Below are positions 34,899 to 43,898 of a stretch of 49,965 nt of DNA, piece after piece. The notes below the pieces were generated by a model. That model searched no databases, had not been told where the DNA came from, and saw only the letters and a list, made by a program, of their open reading frames with translations. The position numbers and the translations under genes were made by a program. Every line of letters begins with the position of its first letter. Position 1 is the first letter of the stretch. Origin of the DNA: CAXGTL01 sp964012725 (lineage in GTDB: Archaea; Nanobdellota; Nanobdellia; Woesearchaeales; CAXGTL01). The stretch lies in the NCBI GenBank assembly GCA_964012725.1, contig CAXGTL010000004.1, forward strand, positions 1-49,965, in the 5' to 3' direction.

Positions 34899-35183
34899 AT
34901 GTTTAAGAAAAATAAAGCTCAAGGAATTTCTATTACTACTATAATTATAGCAGCTATTGCTTTAGTTGTATTGGTAGTTTTGATCTCAATTTTTGTAGGA
35001 AAAATGGGAGGATTTGCTACTAAGCTAGAAGATTGTAATGAGAAAGGTGGTTTTTGTGTATCAACTGTTGAAGAATGTAAAGAATCAGGCGATTTTAACA
35101 CTGCAATCAAAGGCACAAGCTGTCAAAAAGATTATGTAGATGATAAACCTTTATGTTGTATTCCTGTAGGAGAACAAGGTTAA
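34899..35183 (+). CDS. Small pilin-like membrane-anchored Cys-rich protein (paralog 1)
   Basis: A 94-residue protein. Leader MFKKNKAQG ends in a K-A-Q-G motif like the class III (archaeal prepilin) cleavage site, followed by one hydrophobic helix ISITTIIIAAIALVVLVVL. The outer part has six cysteines with pattern DC-x(6)-C...C...C...CC and is probably disulfide-bonded. Homologous to the proteins at 35187 and 37790. GAGGTGAT precedes the ATG. First gene of the surface cluster. Function unknown. Confidence 0.75.
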   Translation: MFKKNKAQGISITTIIIAAIALVVLVVLISIFVGKMGGFATKLEDCNEKGGFCVSTVEECKESGDFNTAIKGTSCQKDYVDDKPLCCIPVGEQG

Positions 35184-35186
35184 AAA

Positions 35187-35507
35187 ATGATAATGAACAA
35201 AAAAGCACAAGGCATTTCAATTAGAACTATAATCATTGCTTTGTTAGCTTTAATTGTTTTAGTTGTTCTTATTGGTATTTTTGTTGGAAAGATTGGTGAT
35301 TTTAGTGAAGATACTGGTGATATAAGTGATAGGTTTGGTGCTGGTAAAATAGAAAGTGGGACTTGTTTAACAAGTGATGTTGTGGGTGAAGCACAATCAG
35401 GCACTTGTGCATCACAATGTGGTGAAGAAGCCATACCTGTATCTCAATCATTAACTATGCCTGCTGATAAAAGGTGTGCACCAGGTTTAAGTTGTTGTGT
35501 TACTTAA
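35187..35507 (+). CDS. Small pilin-like membrane-anchored Cys-rich protein (paralog 2)
   Basis: A 106-residue protein, nearly identical in design to its upstream neighbour: leader NKKAQG, then ISIRTIIIALLALIVLVVL and GIFVGKIGDF, then an outer domain with Cys residues ending in LSCCVT. It starts three bases after the previous stop; an in-frame ATG at 35193 is an alternative start. Tandem duplication is likely. Confidence 0.75.
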   Translation: MIMNKKAQGISIRTIIIALLALIVLVVLIGIFVGKIGDFSEDTGDISDRFGAGKIESGTCLTSDVVGEAQSGTCASQCGEEAIPVSQSLTMPADKRCAPGLSCCVT

Positions 35508-35603
35508 TTCCACTACAAAACATTTATACAATAAAAATTATAAATTTTTAAGAATAAAGGTTTCTGCAAAACCTTTATATATATATACATTCTAAATAGA
35601 CTT

Positions 35604-35738
35604 ATGTTTACAAATAAAAGAGGAGCAATACAAAAAGAAATTCTTACTAGGCTTATATTAATAATTCTATCTTTATTCATTTTTTACATACTTTATAACA
35701 TATTTTCAAACATAATAAAAATAATATTAACAAACTAA
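35604..35738 (+). CDS. Single-helix micro-protein (44 residues)
   Basis: The frame MFTNKRGAIQKEILTRL... is followed by a hydrophobic helix (LILIILSLFIFYILYNIF) and ends ILTN. A TATA-like TTTATATATAT lies about 26 bases before the ATG, which suggests a leaderless mRNA start, and the stop is one base before the next gene's ATG. The N-K-R-G-A leader fits the cluster's pattern. Too short for family assignment. Confidence 0.6.
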   Translation: MFTNKRGAIQKEILTRLILIILSLFIFYILYNIFSNIIKIILTN

Positions 35739-35739
35739 A

Positions 35740-36474
35740 ATGAAACACAAAAAATCAATGACAGTTAATGCATTAATTATTATAATCATTGCATTAGCAG
35801 CAGCAATTGTCCTAATCATAGCTGCATCAAGGTTTGCATTATTGACAAAAGAAAGTGCTGATGTAAATACATGTAGATTTAGTGTTATGTTAAATTCTGA
35901 AGTAAAAGAAAAAACATTTAACATATTAGAAGATACCTCGATTCAGTGTGATGCAATAGAATACAATGTAGAACCAAAACATACAGAACAAGATAATGTA
36001 ATTTCAATTGCACAACAATTAGACGATTGTTGGTATAAAATGGGTGCTGGTGAGTTTAATGTATTTGGTAAAGATTTTATTTTATCACAAGGCCATTGCA
36101 TAGTTTGTTCTGAATTTACTGTAAATAATGATATTAAAGTATCAGATTTAGAAAATACATTAAAAACAAGAAAATCAAAATGGGAAAAAAAATTAATGCT
36201 TGATAAATACTTTTTATTTAAAAAAAACTTTAAATTCACAGATTTTGGTGAAAATGGTGAGCAAGAAACTAGCTTAATTAAAAAAAATAACCCTTATCTT
36301 GTTGTTTTTAGAAGATATGGAGAATCTCAAACAAAAACAGGTGCAAAAAAATTATTATTAGCACCAGAAACAGAAGATCAAAGAATGTTTATTACACATG
36401 AAAATGGTTTAAGTAAAATAAGTCATTCATCTTACAAATGCGACCAGTTACTCTGGGAAAAGAAAATCAAATAA
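35740..36474 (+). CDS. Membrane-anchored surface protein with CW...C-x-x-C domain (paralog A)
   Basis: A 244-residue protein. Leader MKHKKSM, one N-terminal helix (VNALIIIIIALAAAIVLII), and an outer domain with IAQQLDDCWYKMGAGEFNVFG (about 88-108), then CIVCSEF and a SDLE segment. The same layout occurs in the next gene (AQAMYGCWDQFGEGKLELF, YCTVCSHI, SDFS), so the two are tandem paralogs. Four or more outer cysteines could form disulfides. Function unknown. Confidence 0.7.
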   Translation: MKHKKSMTVNALIIIIIALAAAIVLIIAASRFALLTKESADVNTCRFSVMLNSEVKEKTFNILEDTSIQCDAIEYNVEPKHTEQDNVISIAQQLDDCWYKMGAGEFNVFGKDFILSQGHCIVCSEFTVNNDIKVSDLENTLKTRKSKWEKKLMLDKYFLFKKNFKFTDFGENGEQETSLIKKNNPYLVVFRRYGESQTKTGAKKLLLAPETEDQRMFITHENGLSKISHSSYKCDQLLWEKKIK

Positions 36475-36476
36475 AA

Positions 36477-37406
36477 ATGTATAAAAAAATTAAAAAAAAG
36501 TCAATGGCAACTTCAACTATGATTTACATAGTCATGATGTTGATGGCTTTAGTCTTACTTTTCTATTTTAATTTTGAAAAAGTATTACAACCTGCACAAG
36601 GCAGAACACCTAAACAAATATGTAAAGCAAGTGCATATGCACACTCAATTACAAAAATAAAAGGCAGAGATCTTTTTGATAATCCAATTATTTGTCCAAC
36701 AGAAATGATTGAAATAGAAAAAAAGGACAATAAAAAAGCACAACACATCCTTGCCCAAGCAATGTATGGTTGTTGGGACCAGTTTGGTGAAGGAAAATTA
36801 GAATTATTTAAAGAACCTAATGTTTATTGTACTGTTTGTAGTCATATCACATTTGAGGATGAAGATTTACAACTTTCAGATTTTTCATCATTTTTAGCAA
36901 CTAAAGAAATTCCTTTAACAGATTTAGATTATTCTGAAGGCAAAAAATTACCAACATATCATGAATATTTAACAGGATACAAAACATCTGGTTCAGAGTT
37001 TTTAAAAGTAAAAGAATTAAAAAAAATTCCAGACCAAATAATTGACACTTCAAAAGATAACAATTATGCTGTAATATTTGTTCATATTAAAGGATTAAAT
37101 AAGTGGGAAGATTTTACAAGTAGAGCAGAAGCAATGTCACCAGGACTAGGGGTAATAACTATAGGCCTTGGTGTTGTTTATGCAAGTACTTTTATTTCAG
37201 GTGGATGGATATTGACAGCTGTATCAACTGCTGTCAAGGTAGCAGGTGGTGTTATAGCAAATTGGGGAGTAGCACCAACTCATCTTGGATATCTTTTCGG
37301 AGGAGAAGATTTCCAATGGGCCTCGTTTGTTGTACTTAGACCTTATGATGAATTTGTAGTACAAGAAGAACTTGGATGTACATATATGCCAACAAAAGTT
37401 ACTTAA
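36477..37406 (+). CDS. Membrane-anchored surface protein with CW...C-x-x-C domain (paralog B)
   Basis: A 309-residue protein from the ATG two bases after the previous stop; an upstream in-frame ATG at 36438 lies inside the neighbour and is less likely. Leader MYKKIKKKSM, one helix (ATSTMIYIVMMLMALVLLF), the paralog domain with GCWDQFGEGK and CTVC, and in addition a second hydrophobic region (about 215-265, GLGVITIGLGVVYASTFISGG...), so the C-terminus may re-enter or cross the membrane. Confidence 0.7.
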   Translation: MYKKIKKKSMATSTMIYIVMMLMALVLLFYFNFEKVLQPAQGRTPKQICKASAYAHSITKIKGRDLFDNPIICPTEMIEIEKKDNKKAQHILAQAMYGCWDQFGEGKLELFKEPNVYCTVCSHITFEDEDLQLSDFSSFLATKEIPLTDLDYSEGKKLPTYHEYLTGYKTSGSEFLKVKELKKIPDQIIDTSKDNNYAVIFVHIKGLNKWEDFTSRAEAMSPGLGVITIGLGVVYASTFISGGWILTAVSTAVKVAGGVIANWGVAPTHLGYLFGGEDFQWASFVVLRPYDEFVVQEELGCTYMPTKVT

Positions 37407-37473
37407 ATCATAGTATCTGATGAAACACTAACATAAACATTTAAATAAATAAAACAATATCAGGTATAATATA

Positions 37474-37605
37474 ATGAAAATTAACAAAAAATCAGCAATG
37501 AGCATGGAAGTTGTGATCAAGATAGTACTTGGAATTGCTTTATTAGCAGTATTTGCAGGATTTTTATATTGGGCAGCATCATACTTTAAAGGAGTTTCAT
37601 TTTAA
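37474..37605 (+). CDS. Single-helix micro-protein (43 residues)
   Basis: MKINKKSAMSMEVV, then a helix (IKIVLGIALLAVFAGFLYWAA) and a short end SYFKGVSF. The KKSA leader and Glu near the helix start (ME-VV) resemble the prepilin pattern in which Glu at +5 helps assembly. A TATA-like TTTAAATAAATAAA lies about 30 bases upstream. Too short for homology-based assignment. Confidence 0.6.
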   Translation: MKINKKSAMSMEVVIKIVLGIALLAVFAGFLYWAASYFKGVSF

Positions 37606-37612
37606 AAAAAAG

Positions 37613-37756
37613 ATGAAAATGAATAAAAAAGCAGCAGAATTTAAAACATTTTTTGTATGGATAGTAATTTTATTAATAATAGCTCTTTTAATATTTGCAA
37701 TATTTTTTACAAGAATTGATAAAGGATTAGAAATATTCAAAACTTTATTTTCATAA
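37613..37756 (+). CDS. Single-helix micro-protein (47 residues)
   Basis: MKMNKKAAEFKTFF followed by a helix (VWIVILLIIALLIFAIFF) and the short tail TRIDKGLEIFKTLFS. It starts seven bases after the previous stop; 37619 is an alternative ATG. A longer open frame from 37553 overlaps the upstream gene and begins with non-protein-like residues, so it is not used. KKAAE has a Glu near the helix start. Confidence 0.6.
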   Translation: MKMNKKAAEFKTFFVWIVILLIIALLIFAIFFTRIDKGLEIFKTLFS

Positions 37757-37789
37757 TACAATTAATACAAAAATCATAGAGGTGATTAA

Positions 37790-38059
37790 ATGTCAAAAAC
37801 TAAAGCTCAAGGTCTAAGTTTAAGAACAATTGTTCTTGTTGTTTTATTATTAGTAGTTCTAATTGTTTTAATTACAATTTTTACAAGACAAACAGGTTCA
37901 GGTGTTGATGCTCTGAATGATTGTGAAAATAAAGGTTATGAATGCCTAACTCCTGAAGAATGTCAACAAGGACAAGGAACATTAATGCCTTTCTTAGAAT
38001 GTAAAACAGATAATACAAAACATCAATGTTGTAATCTTATAGGTGCTAATGAAAAATGA
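37790..38059 (+). CDS. Small pilin-like membrane-anchored Cys-rich protein (paralog 3)
   Basis: An 89-residue protein, third member of the 34899/35187 family: leader MSKTKAQG, helix LSLRTIVLVVLLLVVLIVLI, TIFTR, then DCENKGYECLTPEEC...C...CC, the same cysteine spacing as paralog 1. GAGGTGAT lies before the ATG. Its stop overlaps the start of the next gene by four bases. Confidence 0.75.
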   Translation: MSKTKAQGLSLRTIVLVVLLLVVLIVLITIFTRQTGSGVDALNDCENKGYECLTPEECQQGQGTLMPFLECKTDNTKHQCCNLIGANEK

Positions 38060-38898
38060 GAAAACTAAACAAAAACAAAAAAGCAATATCACAGGTGGTT
38101 TTCATACTTGGCACTCTTATGATTGTATTAATATTAGCATTTCTTTTGATTAGATTTAATACTGACAAATTTAAAGAAGCAGGAACAGTAATTGACACAA
38201 AATTAAGAGAAAGTGCACACCAAGCATGTGAATTATCTGGTAAAACAAAAGAACCAGGGACTTTCCTTGATACAGATGAAGATGGTTTCCCAGATCCATG
38301 CGACAATTGTGTTGGTCCAAAAAGAAAAGGATTTGATAGCCGTTTTGCAATAGCTGGTGGTGATGATACAAACATGGACTTTATTGCCAAAGCATGTCAA
38401 CCAGATGGTGGAGATGAAATAAATAGTCCAAATACTGGTCAGTTCAGTAAAAAGTGTAAAGAAGTTATGACAGATGATGGTAGGTGTATTTTGAGTTTAT
38501 CAGATGTAAGTGGTATGAAACCAAGAGATAAAGATAATAGACCAAGTACTGGAACTGTTGCTGGTATAATTAAAACAGACACTGAAGAAGATGAAGAAAT
38601 AGTAAAAGCAGAAGAAAAGATATTAGAGGAAGAAAAGAATAAATGTGATACAATAAATAAGTGTGAAGATTACACAAATGAACAACTTTGTACTGAAAAT
38701 TTATGTGAAAAAGAATGTGTGCCCAAATATAGTCGTGGTATTTATGAAAAATGTATAGCATGTCCTTCAGGTATTACTTATTTGGAAAGTTGTAGAGATT
38801 ATTCAAAAGAAAAAACTTGTTTGGAAGATTCATGTGGTTATGGGCCTTGTAAATGGAATCCTGTTTGGTGGTCACCTCTTAAATGTGAACCAGCATAA
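38056..38898 (+). CDS. Membrane-anchored Cys-rich protein with thrombospondin-3-like calcium motif
   Basis: A 280-residue protein: leader NKNKKAI, one helix (SQVVFILGTLMIVLILAFLLI), then an outer region with DTDEDGFPDPCDNC (about 74-87), the Asp-rich calcium-binding repeat of thrombospondin type 3 modules, an acidic linker (TEEDEEIVKAEEKILEEEKN), and a C-terminal part with about 16 cysteines. Likely extracellular, calcium- and disulfide-stabilised. Last gene of this plus-strand run. Confidence 0.75.
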   Translation: MRKLNKNKKAISQVVFILGTLMIVLILAFLLIRFNTDKFKEAGTVIDTKLRESAHQACELSGKTKEPGTFLDTDEDGFPDPCDNCVGPKRKGFDSRFAIAGGDDTNMDFIAKACQPDGGDEINSPNTGQFSKKCKEVMTDDGRCILSLSDVSGMKPRDKDNRPSTGTVAGIIKTDTEEDEEIVKAEEKILEEEKNKCDTINKCEDYTNEQLCTENLCEKECVPKYSRGIYEKCIACPSGITYLESCRDYSKEKTCLEDSCGYGPCKWNPVWWSPLKCEPA

Positions 38899-38948
38899 TA
38901 GATATAATAAAATGAAATTAATAAAAAACAAAAAAGAATTCGAACTAC

Positions 38949-39746
38949 TTATTCATATTTAAAAACAATATCATCACTTGTTCCTTTTATCCTATCAGGA
39001 CCATTACTTCCAACCAATTCTTTACCTTTTTCTAAATAAGAATTATTCTTTTCTCTTACTTTTAAATAATAATTATTATTCCATGGGTCTTTAGGAAGTT
39101 TTATTAAGTATTTACCAACTAAATCATTTAAAGTTCTTAAATTTTTACGTTCCATACAAGCAAATCTTATCACTGCACCACCAATCATCCTAATTTTCTC
39201 TTCTGCTTCTTTTATCTTTGTTAACTCTGTCATTGTTGAAAATCTTTCTTCATCTAATGATTTTTCAATTATTGATCTATACCAGTGATTTCCATTTTTT
39301 TTAAAAAAAATACTATTCAAGTTTTTAAATTTAAACTCAGCTATGGTTCTGTCTTTATTTATATAGGGCTCCATTAGAAATAAGTCATTTAAACCTTTTA
39401 CCATATGATTAGAATTCTTTCTTGTTTTTACAATTAATTCAAGTTTAATATAATGTTCATCAAATTCTTTTCCTTCTTTTTTCATTTCTTTTTTTATTTC
39501 AGACATTAAATAATAATTATCTACAAATTTTTCATATTTTTCAGATTCAAGATAAGTAATATATTCATTTAATCTTGATTTTATTTCTTCAGTAGGATTT
39601 ACTTCAGTATGTGCTTGTTCTGTTTTTAAAATAAAGTTAAGCTGAGCATAACTTGGAGAACCTAATGCAAAACTACATAACAAAGATATAGAACTAACAC
39701 CTATTACTATTGTATTTTTCCAATTATTAGTTAAATCATCTAACAT
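38949..39746 (-). CDS. Secreted or anchored protein with GspG-like C-terminal motif
   Basis: A 265-residue protein with an N-terminal hydrophobic segment (NTIVIGVSSISLLCSFALG) and a helical middle. The end reads LPKDPWNNNYYL...LVGSNGPDRIKGTSDDIVF, which closely follows the calcium-site region of type II secretion major pseudopilins (lPxDPWGnpY...GaDG..GT..DI). The usual prepilin leader and long N-terminal pilin helix are absent. It lies in opposite orientation within the surface cluster. Function inferred only from this motif. Confidence 0.6.
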   Translation of the reverse strand: MLDDLTNNWKNTIVIGVSSISLLCSFALGSPSYAQLNFILKTEQAHTEVNPTEEIKSRLNEYITYLESEKYEKFVDNYYLMSEIKKEMKKEGKEFDEHYIKLELIVKTRKNSNHMVKGLNDLFLMEPYINKDRTIAEFKFKNLNSIFFKKNGNHWYRSIIEKSLDEERFSTMTELTKIKEAEEKIRMIGGAVIRFACMERKNLRTLNDLVGKYLIKLPKDPWNNNYYLKVREKNNSYLEKGKELVGSNGPDRIKGTSDDIVFKYE

Positions 39747-39873
39747 ATTTAAAGAGTAAACATATAATACATATAAGCTTTTTGTTGTTTTAATATATAT
39801 AATATTTGCAATATTGAATCATTTTGTAGATACTTTTAAAAACTCAAACATCTTAAATTAATATAACATAAAA

Positions 39874-40536
39874 ATGAAACTTAAAACAAACAAACAAACT
39901 CACTCAAGCGTTCGTAGCTTATTTCTTTTTAAAAGAAATAAAAAAGCATTTAAATTAGTATTAACAAACCTAATTGGCATACTTTTAGCAGTAATAATAC
40001 TTGTAGCAACATCTTATTTCTTTGTAAAAGTTGGCAAACTATATTTTGGAGAAGAAGGGCAAAAGAGTGAAGCTACATTAAGAAGGTTGAGTGTTGATAT
40101 AAGTGAAATGGAAGATAATGAAGCTAAAATATTTTCCGGGTTTTACTTAGAAAATAATTATTATTTTAATGATTATCAACAAGGAACAGGTATAATAAAA
40201 GCAACTGGTGAAAAAGTATTACCACCTAATAAATGTCTTGATAATTCATGTATGTGTATTTGTGAAAAAGAAGATTGTTGTGATACAGAAGAATGTACTG
40301 GAAAAGTTTCTTGCATTTTATTAGGTCAAGGAACAGATATTACAATACCACGTAGTGAAATACATGACAATAGAGATAAAATTGTTCAACTTCACATATG
40401 TAAAAAGAATAAAAATTATATAGAAATTGAAATGGTTACTAAAGATAAAACTTTCGAACAATTTAAAGATGAGTGTAAAGGTAAGAAAGTAAGTGGTGAA
40501 TACACTTTGGAAATTAAAGATTCACCTTTATCTTAA
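39874..40536 (+). CDS. Membrane-anchored Cys-rich surface protein
   Basis: A 220-residue protein: basic leader ending in RNKKAF, one helix (KLVLTNLIGILLAVIILVATSYFFV), then an outer domain with a cysteine knot region CLDNSCMCICEKEDCCDTEECTG (about 124-147). No known family. It converges with the large lipase-like gene, with one base between stops. The long leader (about 25 residues before KKA) is unusual in the cluster; a later start is possible. Confidence 0.7.
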   Translation: MKLKTNKQTHSSVRSLFLFKRNKKAFKLVLTNLIGILLAVIILVATSYFFVKVGKLYFGEEGQKSEATLRRLSVDISEMEDNEAKIFSGFYLENNYYFNDYQQGTGIIKATGEKVLPPNKCLDNSCMCICEKEDCCDTEECTGKVSCILLGQGTDITIPRSEIHDNRDKIVQLHICKKNKNYIEIEMVTKDKTFEQFKDECKGKKVSGEYTLEIKDSPLS

Positions 40537-40537
40537 C

Positions 40538-43500
40538 TTAATCTAACATATTGTCAAGAGTTCTAATTCTGTCTTGGGATGAATCTTTCATTCCTTTTTC
40601 CCTTAGATATTTTGGATTCTGAATTTCTAAATAAATTGATTCATATAATGGCTTAGCTTTTAAAATCAATTCTTTATTTTTAGTATCTCTTATTTTTTCA
40701 AAGTATATTTCTGCTAATTGATATTTAAATGTTATATTTGTAGGGAATTTTCTAAATATATCTTCTGCTAAACGAATAGCCATTTCATAATTACCATCAG
40801 ATGAAATAAAAGTTGCACACACCATTCTTGATTCAGGAGATAAAAATTTTTGAAAACAATCTATTTGAAATCCCATTGTCATATAAACTAAGTAAGGTTC
40901 AATAAACTTAAATTCAACTCCTAACTTTTCTTCATTTAAACTTAAAGCTTTATTATTGCTATCCATATAAATAAATCTCAATATATGATTATTTGTTATA
41001 TCATACTCTACTGCTACTCTTTTTCCTTTATGATCTTCATCAAATATTTTATTTAATTTTTTTAAATGGTTAGTATATCTTTTTTCAGAAATAACATAAA
41101 TACATTTTTCTTCATTTACATCTACAAATGCATTCATATCACAATATTCAAAACTAATATCTTTTGTATCAGGTTCAAAATTAATTAAATAATTTTTATA
41201 TTCATCAACAAATTTTCTAAATCTTTGAATTTCATGGGGACCATAATCTCTTAAATCTCCTTTAATATCCAATCTTCTTTGAAAATTATCTATCATTACT
41301 CCTTTTTCTAAAACTAATAGTTTTGATTCAAAAGTTGTAGCAATCATTCTTTTATTATGTAATTGAGGAGCTCCACAAAAAAGAATATAACAACCTTTAA
41401 CTTTCATTTCCTTTAAATTAAACCTATCGGCAAAATAAGGAATTGAATAAATATGATAAGAATATTCTTCTCCAGTTACTGGACACACAATATTACTTAT
41501 TTCTTCTGAAAGTGTTCTTGGGACCCATTTTTGAGAGTATTTTTCTAATTTTCTATCCAATTTTAGTTTTATTTCATAAATTTTATCAATACATTCTTCT
41601 GTTTTTATTTCCCAATCTTCTGTCAACTCATCATCATTCAATAAATCCTCAATATATATTCCCCTCTTATCTTTTGCAGATGTAAACATACCTGATAAAA
41701 ATCCTTTTTTCTTTTCTTTCTTAACTCCCTTTTTCTTTTTTTCTTTTTTGGACTTTTCCTTTTCTTCTTTCCTTTTTTCTTTATAATCTTCCCACTTATC
41801 AGTTAATGCACCACTTAATTTTGAAAAGAAACCAGGCTCATCTTTTTCTACTTTTTTCTTTATTTTTTCTTTCTCAGCAACTTTCACAGTTTCTTTTTCA
41901 ACTTTGTCAATTAAACTTTCAACATCAACTTCTGCCATTGTAAACTGTCCAGGCTTAATAATTATTTTTTTAGAACTAGGATTGATTATAATTGATTCTT
42001 CATCAGACCAAAACTTTAATCTATCAACTAAATTTTGTTTTTGTTCAAAAGTATGCAAAGTATATTCTCCTGCAGGCAAACCAAAATTAGGTTTAGGGCC
42101 AGACAATTTCAAAAGTTCTGAAAAATACTTTTTAAAACGTGCCCTATTATTAAAAAAAAAGTTAGGATCTTTAGAATTAGAATCAATTGCAACTGGAACT
42201 TCAGAATAAATATCAGGATTTGTATTAACTGTATATTCACTTAATTTAATTTTTTCACCAATATCTTCAACAAAAAAATAATTATTATTCTTTCCACACA
42301 TAACTAAATTTTCAATTCCATTTGTTTTTAATAATATTCCACCATTAAATTCTTGATAATTACTTGTTGCATATCTTACTTTTCTACCAGTTACAACATT
42401 TGTAAACTCAATATTTGGTTTTGTTTCATCATATACAAATTCAGAAGAATCAGATAAAAAACTTATAATAGGTTCAAACACCCATTTATACTCTTCTAAT
42501 GTTAATGGTTCACCAAGAACATTTGTTCCTTTTATTGTTGCATGTGTTTCAGGAACAATTATTGTTGGAACACCAGGTAAGGAAGCACTACTTACAGACA
42601 CAAAACCATCTCCTTGTTCTGCTTTTGTTTCAGGTATAAATATTTTTGAACCAGGAGCAAGATTAGCATCATTGCCTGCTATTATTAACATTGGAATTTT
42701 ACTATATTCTTCAAAATTTTTAATAAAGTCTTGATTCAATTCCCATAAAAATTCACTCCCAATTGCTAATTGTTTATATGCAGGTGCAATAGGATTAAAT
42801 CCTCTTATAAATTCTTCCAACCATGCCCAAATACCTTCAAATACTATTTTATAAGCTTGATTGCTACCATCATTTGGAGGACTTAATGCAATAAAATTAT
42901 CAATATTATCTTTATATGGTACATTTATTTTTTTATATAGATTATTTTCTTTTTTTATTTCAGTAGCCATTCCTTGTATATAAGCTCTTGTTACAAGATT
43001 TCCCATACTGTGCCCAATTATACTTACTTGAGATATTTTATTTATTTTTTCAAGACAATCTAAAGCATCATTTAACAACCATGCACTTAATCTTATATCT
43101 TGATCATTTGGATAATTAAATTCAAATCCTATATAATTATATTTTAATAAAAAATCTTGTAAATTTCCAAATTCTTTTTTTGTATTATGAAACCCTCCAA
43201 CTAAAACACAATATTTTAATCTTTTATAGTCTATACTATGCATGACTTTTTCATCTATACATGCTGTTAAACTAGACCAAAGATTTCCTTGATTCCAATG
43301 ATTTTGGTGATATAAGAAAAATAATGAAGACGAAAATATATTATTTTCAAAGTCATCTATAGTATATTTTATTTCAAATCTGAATGTTTCACCACTAAAC
43401 TTTATTTCAATATAACCAGGATTATAACATTCCATTTGTGTTATATTACTTACTAAATCTACTGAAGAAACAATATCATCTAAAGAATTAAATCTTATTC

Positions 43501-43777
43501 CATATACATGTTTTCTATGTTTTTTGGGAATTAGGTCCACATCTTGTTTTAATTTTTTTCCATTATAATTTTTAGAAATTAATTTCACACTATCTATTTT
43601 TACTTCTTCATCTAATTCATTAAATCCACTTATACCTTGTTTAGTTACTTGTTTTAATAGTTCTATTTTTAAATCTTGACCACTAACAACACCACTTCCA
43701 AAACTCATCAAACCTAAACACAAAGCTAAACTTCTAAAAATATTATTATTAAATAATCCCATTATAAACATAAACAA
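40538..43777 (-). CDS. Very large secreted lipase/esterase-like protein
   Basis: A 1079-residue protein with an N-terminal signal peptide (FRSLALCLGLMSFGSGVVSG). Residues about 190-420 are an alpha/beta-hydrolase: nucleophile GHSMG (S257), then LSPPNDGSNQ, a GDGFVSVSSA segment with D380, and H412 in PETHATI, a full Ser-Asp-His set. A Lys/Glu low-complexity region (about 640-705) separates it from a second half of no recognised family, and near 1000-1060 short helical repeats resemble TPRs. It could release acyl groups from lipids or act in host attack; substrate unknown. It faces the other cluster genes. Confidence 0.75.
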   Translation of the reverse strand: MFMFIMGLFNNNIFRSLALCLGLMSFGSGVVSGQDLKIELLKQVTKQGISGFNELDEEVKIDSVKLISKNYNGKKLKQDVDLIPKKHRKHVYGIRFNSLDDIVSSVDLVSNITQMECYNPGYIEIKFSGETFRFEIKYTIDDFENNIFSSSLFFLYHQNHWNQGNLWSSLTACIDEKVMHSIDYKRLKYCVLVGGFHNTKKEFGNLQDFLLKYNYIGFEFNYPNDQDIRLSAWLLNDALDCLEKINKISQVSIIGHSMGNLVTRAYIQGMATEIKKENNLYKKINVPYKDNIDNFIALSPPNDGSNQAYKIVFEGIWAWLEEFIRGFNPIAPAYKQLAIGSEFLWELNQDFIKNFEEYSKIPMLIIAGNDANLAPGSKIFIPETKAEQGDGFVSVSSASLPGVPTIIVPETHATIKGTNVLGEPLTLEEYKWVFEPIISFLSDSSEFVYDETKPNIEFTNVVTGRKVRYATSNYQEFNGGILLKTNGIENLVMCGKNNNYFFVEDIGEKIKLSEYTVNTNPDIYSEVPVAIDSNSKDPNFFFNNRARFKKYFSELLKLSGPKPNFGLPAGEYTLHTFEQKQNLVDRLKFWSDEESIIINPSSKKIIIKPGQFTMAEVDVESLIDKVEKETVKVAEKEKIKKKVEKDEPGFFSKLSGALTDKWEDYKEKRKEEKEKSKKEKKKKGVKKEKKKGFLSGMFTSAKDKRGIYIEDLLNDDELTEDWEIKTEECIDKIYEIKLKLDRKLEKYSQKWVPRTLSEEISNIVCPVTGEEYSYHIYSIPYFADRFNLKEMKVKGCYILFCGAPQLHNKRMIATTFESKLLVLEKGVMIDNFQRRLDIKGDLRDYGPHEIQRFRKFVDEYKNYLINFEPDTKDISFEYCDMNAFVDVNEEKCIYVISEKRYTNHLKKLNKIFDEDHKGKRVAVEYDITNNHILRFIYMDSNNKALSLNEEKLGVEFKFIEPYLVYMTMGFQIDCFQKFLSPESRMVCATFISSDGNYEMAIRLAEDIFRKFPTNITFKYQLAEIYFEKIRDTKNKELILKAKPLYESIYLEIQNPKYLREKGMKDSSQDRIRTLDNMLD

Positions 43778-43898
43778 TTAAATTATTTTTATAAATATTT
43801 ACATACTATAACATATATATAGAAAACCACCAAATTCACAATTAACTTTAAATACTTCTATAACAAAAACTATATATAAATAATATTATATTAAGAAT

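Noticed and set aside
36438..36476. Upstream extension of the 36477 gene
   Set aside because: It lies inside the previous coding region; the ATG at 36477 starts directly with the basic leader shared by the cluster.
37553..37612. Upstream extension of the 37613 micro-protein
   Set aside because: It overlaps the preceding small gene out of frame and would hide the K-K-A leader in mid-protein.
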